The notes under the pieces were generated by a model. That model saw only the letters and a list, made by a program, of their open reading frames with translations. It was not told where the DNA came from and made no database searches. A program made the position numbers and the translations under genes. A stretch of 8,231 nucleotides of DNA from an uncultured Eubacteriales bacterium (lineage in GTDB: Bacteria > Bacillota > Clostridia > Oscillospirales > Oscillospiraceae): positions 1 through 8,231 of the forward strand of contig USPI01000056.1 of assembly GCA_900556535.1 (NCBI GenBank), in the 5' to 3' direction. Shown in pieces: positions 6,170 through 8,231 of this stretch; position 1 is the first letter of the stretch; each line of letters starts with the position of its first letter.

Positions 6170-6175
6170 TATAAT
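6170..6175 (+). promoter_or_regulatory. Probable -10 box of the sigma factor gene
   Basis: A perfect TATAAT lies 30 bp before the GTG start at 6206, so transcription would begin near 6182 and leave a leader of about 24 nt. At 17-bp spacing the -35 position (6147-6152) reads GTGGGA, a poor housekeeping match. The promoter may need an activator or another sigma factor, possibly the encoded one. Confidence 0.4.
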
Positions 6176-6192
6176 CAAATATACAGAACGAA

Positions 6193-6198
6193 GGGAGG
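6193..6198 (+). promoter_or_regulatory. Ribosome binding site fixing the sigma factor GTG start
   Basis: GGGAGG lies 7 nt before GTG at 6206. A second, weaker choice is AGGAG at 6210-6214, 6 nt before an in-frame ATG at 6221, which would shorten the protein by five residues. Confidence 0.7.
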
Positions 6199-6205
6199 CG
6201 GTACT

Positions 6206-6751
6206 GTGCAGGAGCGGGAAATGATAGACCTGCTGCTCGAAAAGGACGAGCGCGGCATGGCGGAGCTTATGCGGCAGTATGCGCCGCTTCTAAAATACAT
6301 AATCGCGCCGATAGTTGCCGATGCGCATGAGCGCGAGGACTGCCTGAGCGAAATAAGCCTCATCATTTGGGATAAGATCGGGCTGTTCGACCCGGAAAAG
6401 GGCAGCCTCAGGGCGTATCTCACGGCGATCGCGCGAAACGCGGCGGTGAGCCACGCGAAAAGGCTCGGCAGAAGTGCGCACGAGGAGCTTCCGGAGGCAG
6501 AGCCGGCACGCGAGCCGGGGCCCGAGGAGCAGCTCATTTTAAACGAGCGGCGCGAGGCGCTGGCAAGGGCGCTGGGTCAGCTCACCGTTGCCGAGCGCAG
6601 CCTGTTTTACCGAAAATATTACTATATGCAGTCCACCGCCCAGATAGCGTCGGAGCTCGGCATGACCGAGCGCGCAGTCGAGGGGCGGCTGTACAGACTG
6701 AAAAAGCAGCTTCGCAAAGCGTTGGGAGGTGACGGCCTTGAGCGAACGTGA
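6206..6751 (+). CDS. ECF-like RNA polymerase sigma factor
   Basis: This 181-residue protein has the two-domain plan of small sigma-70-family factors. Region 2 spans about residues 5-87 and includes the DCLSEISLIIWDKI core helix and the LRAYLTAIARNAAVSHAKR segment that normally binds core enzyme and the -10 element. An acidic linker (about 92-110, rich in E and P) leads to region 4 at about 112-172. There, LTVAERSLFYRKYYY precedes a helix-turn-helix, STAQIASELGMTERAVEGRLYRLKKQL (143-169), that should read the -35 element. It would direct RNA polymerase to a small regulon, perhaps including itself. The GTG at 6206 is chosen for its GGGAGG site; a frame reaching back to 6050 crosses the predicted -10 box and is rejected. 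Its end overlaps the next gene by 14 nt, typical of a sigma factor made together with its regulator. Confidence 0.88.
   Translation: MQEREMIDLLLEKDERGMAELMRQYAPLLKYIIAPIVADAHEREDCLSEISLIIWDKIGLFDPEKGSLRAYLTAIARNAAVSHAKRLGRSAHEELPEAEPAREPGPEEQLILNERREALARALGQLTVAERSLFYRKYYYMQSTAQIASELGMTERAVEGRLYRLKKQLRKALGGDGLERT
6724..6729 (+). promoter_or_regulatory. Ribosome binding site inside the sigma gene, for the TTG start
   Basis: GGGAGG lies 8 nt before TTG at 6738, within the last codons of the sigma gene. It favours the TTG start over GTG at 6729, whose first base is the last base of this site, and over ATG at 6762, which has only a weak purine stretch upstream. Confidence 0.7.
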
Positions 6752-8231
6752 AAGAGCGCACATGAGCGACGAGGAGCTTGAAAAAATGCTCCGAAGCGAG
6801 CTTCCCGAGCTCCCGCCGCCGGATGAGATAGTTTCCGACGTGACCCCGTGGCGCAGGGCGTCCGACCGCGTCTTCGCGGGGCTTGCGCTGACGATGCTGA
6901 CGCTGAATTTCCTCGGACTGAACTACATTCTCCCCGCGATCGGCATGGTGCTCATGCTGCTCGGACTGCGCACGCTGCGGAGGGAAAACGGCTGGTTTAA
7001 AGCCTGCTTCGTGCTCACGGTCGTGCGTGCGGTGCAGTTTTTCGCCGTGTGTATTCTCAACACGACACTGTATATGCAGGTTATTAACGACGGCGCCGGC
7101 GCGGTCTTAACGTGGCTGAGTGCGGCAATGGGACTTGCAAGCGCCGTGTGTCTGTGGCAGGCGCTGTCGGCGGTGCGCCGCAAGGCGGGTCTTGAGGACG
7201 GAGCCACGGCGGGCGGCGCGGTGGTCGCGTGGTACGTGTTCGTGCTTATCCTCGCAGCCGTGAAATACGAGGGCATCATCATCGCCGCCGCAATGATAAT
7301 TTCGTATATCCTCATAATCCGCGGTCTCGTGAAGCTCTCGCGTGAGCTTGAGCAGACGGGCTACGCCATCGAGCCCTCCCCCACGCGAGTGAGCGACAAA
7401 ACGCTCGTCATTGCCATCGCGCTCGCGCTTATCATCGGCGTCATATGCGGCTACACCTTCGGCACGAGCTACAAAATGGACTGGCAGAGCGTGAGCGAGG
7501 CTTCGCAGGAGCAGACGGAAATCAAATCGCACCTGCTTGAGCTCGGCTTCCCGCAGGACGTTCTCGACGACCTCTCAAGCGAGGATATTGCAAAGCTCGA
7601 GAGCGCCGAGCAGGTCGTATCCGAGCCGCCCGATGATATTTCCGTGCGCGGCGATAACGGTCCCGCGGTGACGCACGTTGCGGTGCGCCTGTCAGGAAAC
7701 GAGCGCGAGCGATGGATCGTTATCCACCACTTCTGCTGGGACGGCAGCCGCAGCTTTAACGGCACCGAGTGTATTCAGCTCTGGCCGACCTACCGCGATA
7801 TTCCCGAGGGCTGGTCAAGCGTCTGCGTGAGCGATGACGACAGCGCATTCGGGCGGGTTTTGTACACGAAGGACGGCACGGACTACGCCGCACCGTTTTG
7901 GTACCTCGGCGCGGAGAGCTATGTGCGCGACACGATGTTCTGGGGCAAGGAGCAAACGAACGACATTTTCGCCGCGTTTTCCGGTCCAAGGCACGCAGAG
8001 CGCCTGCGCGGCTACGTCGCATACGAAACGCTTTGCAGCGACCCTTCGTATATATTCAGCAGCTGGATGAACTATTTCCACCAGCAGACGCTGCTTCAGT
8101 ACCCCGTGATGAGCGCGATGGAGTGCTGCAAAAACGGCAGCGCGTGGACGAGCGGCGGCGCATTCTCGCTGACGCAATACGCATTGCAGTTTTACCGCTA
8201 TGACGACGGCAGCATAGAGCTCATTTCGTAA
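6738..8231 (+). CDS. Seven-segment membrane protein, probable anti-sigma or sensor partner
   Basis: This 497-residue protein has three parts. A cytoplasmic N-terminus (1-43) carries acidic helices and the motif LPPPDEIVSDVTPWRRA (25-41), which I associate with the tails of membrane regulators in Clostridia sigma operons. About seven hydrophobic segments follow, near residues 44-62, 64-80, 88-108, 122-143, 161-176, 178-196 and 222-242. The C-terminal domain (243-497) should lie outside the membrane; it is rich in W, Y and F, has cysteines at 333, 345, 363, 433, 463 and 464, and opens with the helical stretch LLELGFPQDVLDDLSSEDI. No zinc-type HxxxCxxC anti-sigma motif is present. Overlap with the sigma gene suggests that it holds the sigma factor at the membrane and releases it on an external signal; this is inferred from position. 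The outer domain is not recognised. The gene is complete, its stop codon being the last three bases of the window. Confidence 0.75.
   Translation: MSERERAHMSDEELEKMLRSELPELPPPDEIVSDVTPWRRASDRVFAGLALTMLTLNFLGLNYILPAIGMVLMLLGLRTLRRENGWFKACFVLTVVRAVQFFAVCILNTTLYMQVINDGAGAVLTWLSAAMGLASAVCLWQALSAVRRKAGLEDGATAGGAVVAWYVFVLILAAVKYEGIIIAAAMIISYILIIRGLVKLSRELEQTGYAIEPSPTRVSDKTLVIAIALALIIGVICGYTFGTSYKMDWQSVSEASQEQTEIKSHLLELGFPQDVLDDLSSEDIAKLESAEQVVSEPPDDISVRGDNGPAVTHVAVRLSGNERERWIVIHHFCWDGSRSFNGTECIQLWPTYRDIPEGWSSVCVSDDDSAFGRVLYTKDGTDYAAPFWYLGAESYVRDTMFWGKEQTNDIFAAFSGPRHAERLRGYVAYETLCSDPSYIFSSWMNYFHQQTLLQYPVMSAMECCKNGSAWTSGGAFSLTQYALQFYRYDDGSIELIS

Noticed and set aside
6050..6205. An N-terminal extension of the sigma factor back to 6050
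   Set aside because: It would begin over the divergent gene's start, cross the predicted -10 box and add 52 residues without sigma-factor similarity. GTG at 6206 has GGGAGG 7 nt upstream.
6738..8231. A zinc-binding anti-sigma domain in the membrane protein
   Set aside because: No HxxxCxxC motif is present in the cytoplasmic N-terminus. The cysteines all lie within membrane segments or the outer domain.

Overview
The window is a compact, GC-rich bacterial chromosome segment with seven well-supported protein genes and no rRNA, tRNA, CRISPR array or transposase gene that I can see. Several features point to an anaerobic Firmicute of the Clostridia, perhaps near the Oscillospiraceae: strong Shine-Dalgarno sites before nearly every gene, GTG and TTG starts, an acyl-phosphate type PlsY, a YkvI-type transporter, and a sigma factor paired with a multi-membrane-segment partner. 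This placement is an inference from gene content and style, not from a marker gene.

Layout. Positions 1-199 hold a good sigma-A-type promoter (TTGACG, 17 bp, TAAAAT) and a leader of about 140 nt with stem-loop potential. Next come three plus-strand genes: a YkvI-family LeuT-fold transporter (200-1405), a hairpin (1419-1447), and two tandem paralogues of the ketopantoate reductase (PanE/ApbA) family (1464-2417 and 2457-3500), closed by a strong terminator at 3523-3554. That terminator also faces a convergent minus-strand unit read in the order sugar-transfer-type ATP-grasp enzyme (5052-6050), HAD phosphatase (4231-4896) and PlsY glycerol-3-phosphate acyltransferase (3582-4241). The last two overlap by 11 bp. 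The 155-bp gap between the ATP-grasp and HAD genes contains an imperfect 18-19 bp direct repeat bracketing a segment with inverted arms, which may be a small repeat element. A divergent control region (6051-6205) separates the ATP-grasp gene from a plus-strand ECF-like sigma factor (6206-6751). That gene overlaps a gene for a seven-segment membrane protein with an outward-facing C-terminal domain of about 255 residues (6738-8231), a probable anti-sigma or signal-sensing partner.

How the parts may work together. The transporter and the two reductases look like one import-and-reduce (or oxidise) module; the substrate cannot be read from sequence, and no panB, panC or panD is present to tie it to pantothenate synthesis. 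The transporter and the second reductase use no ATA isoleucine codons, whereas the first reductase uses eight in twenty. This suggests that the outer two genes are highly expressed and the middle one is not. The ATP-grasp, HAD and PlsY unit suggests envelope or phospholipid work. The sigma and membrane-protein pair looks like a self-contained envelope-signal response unit.
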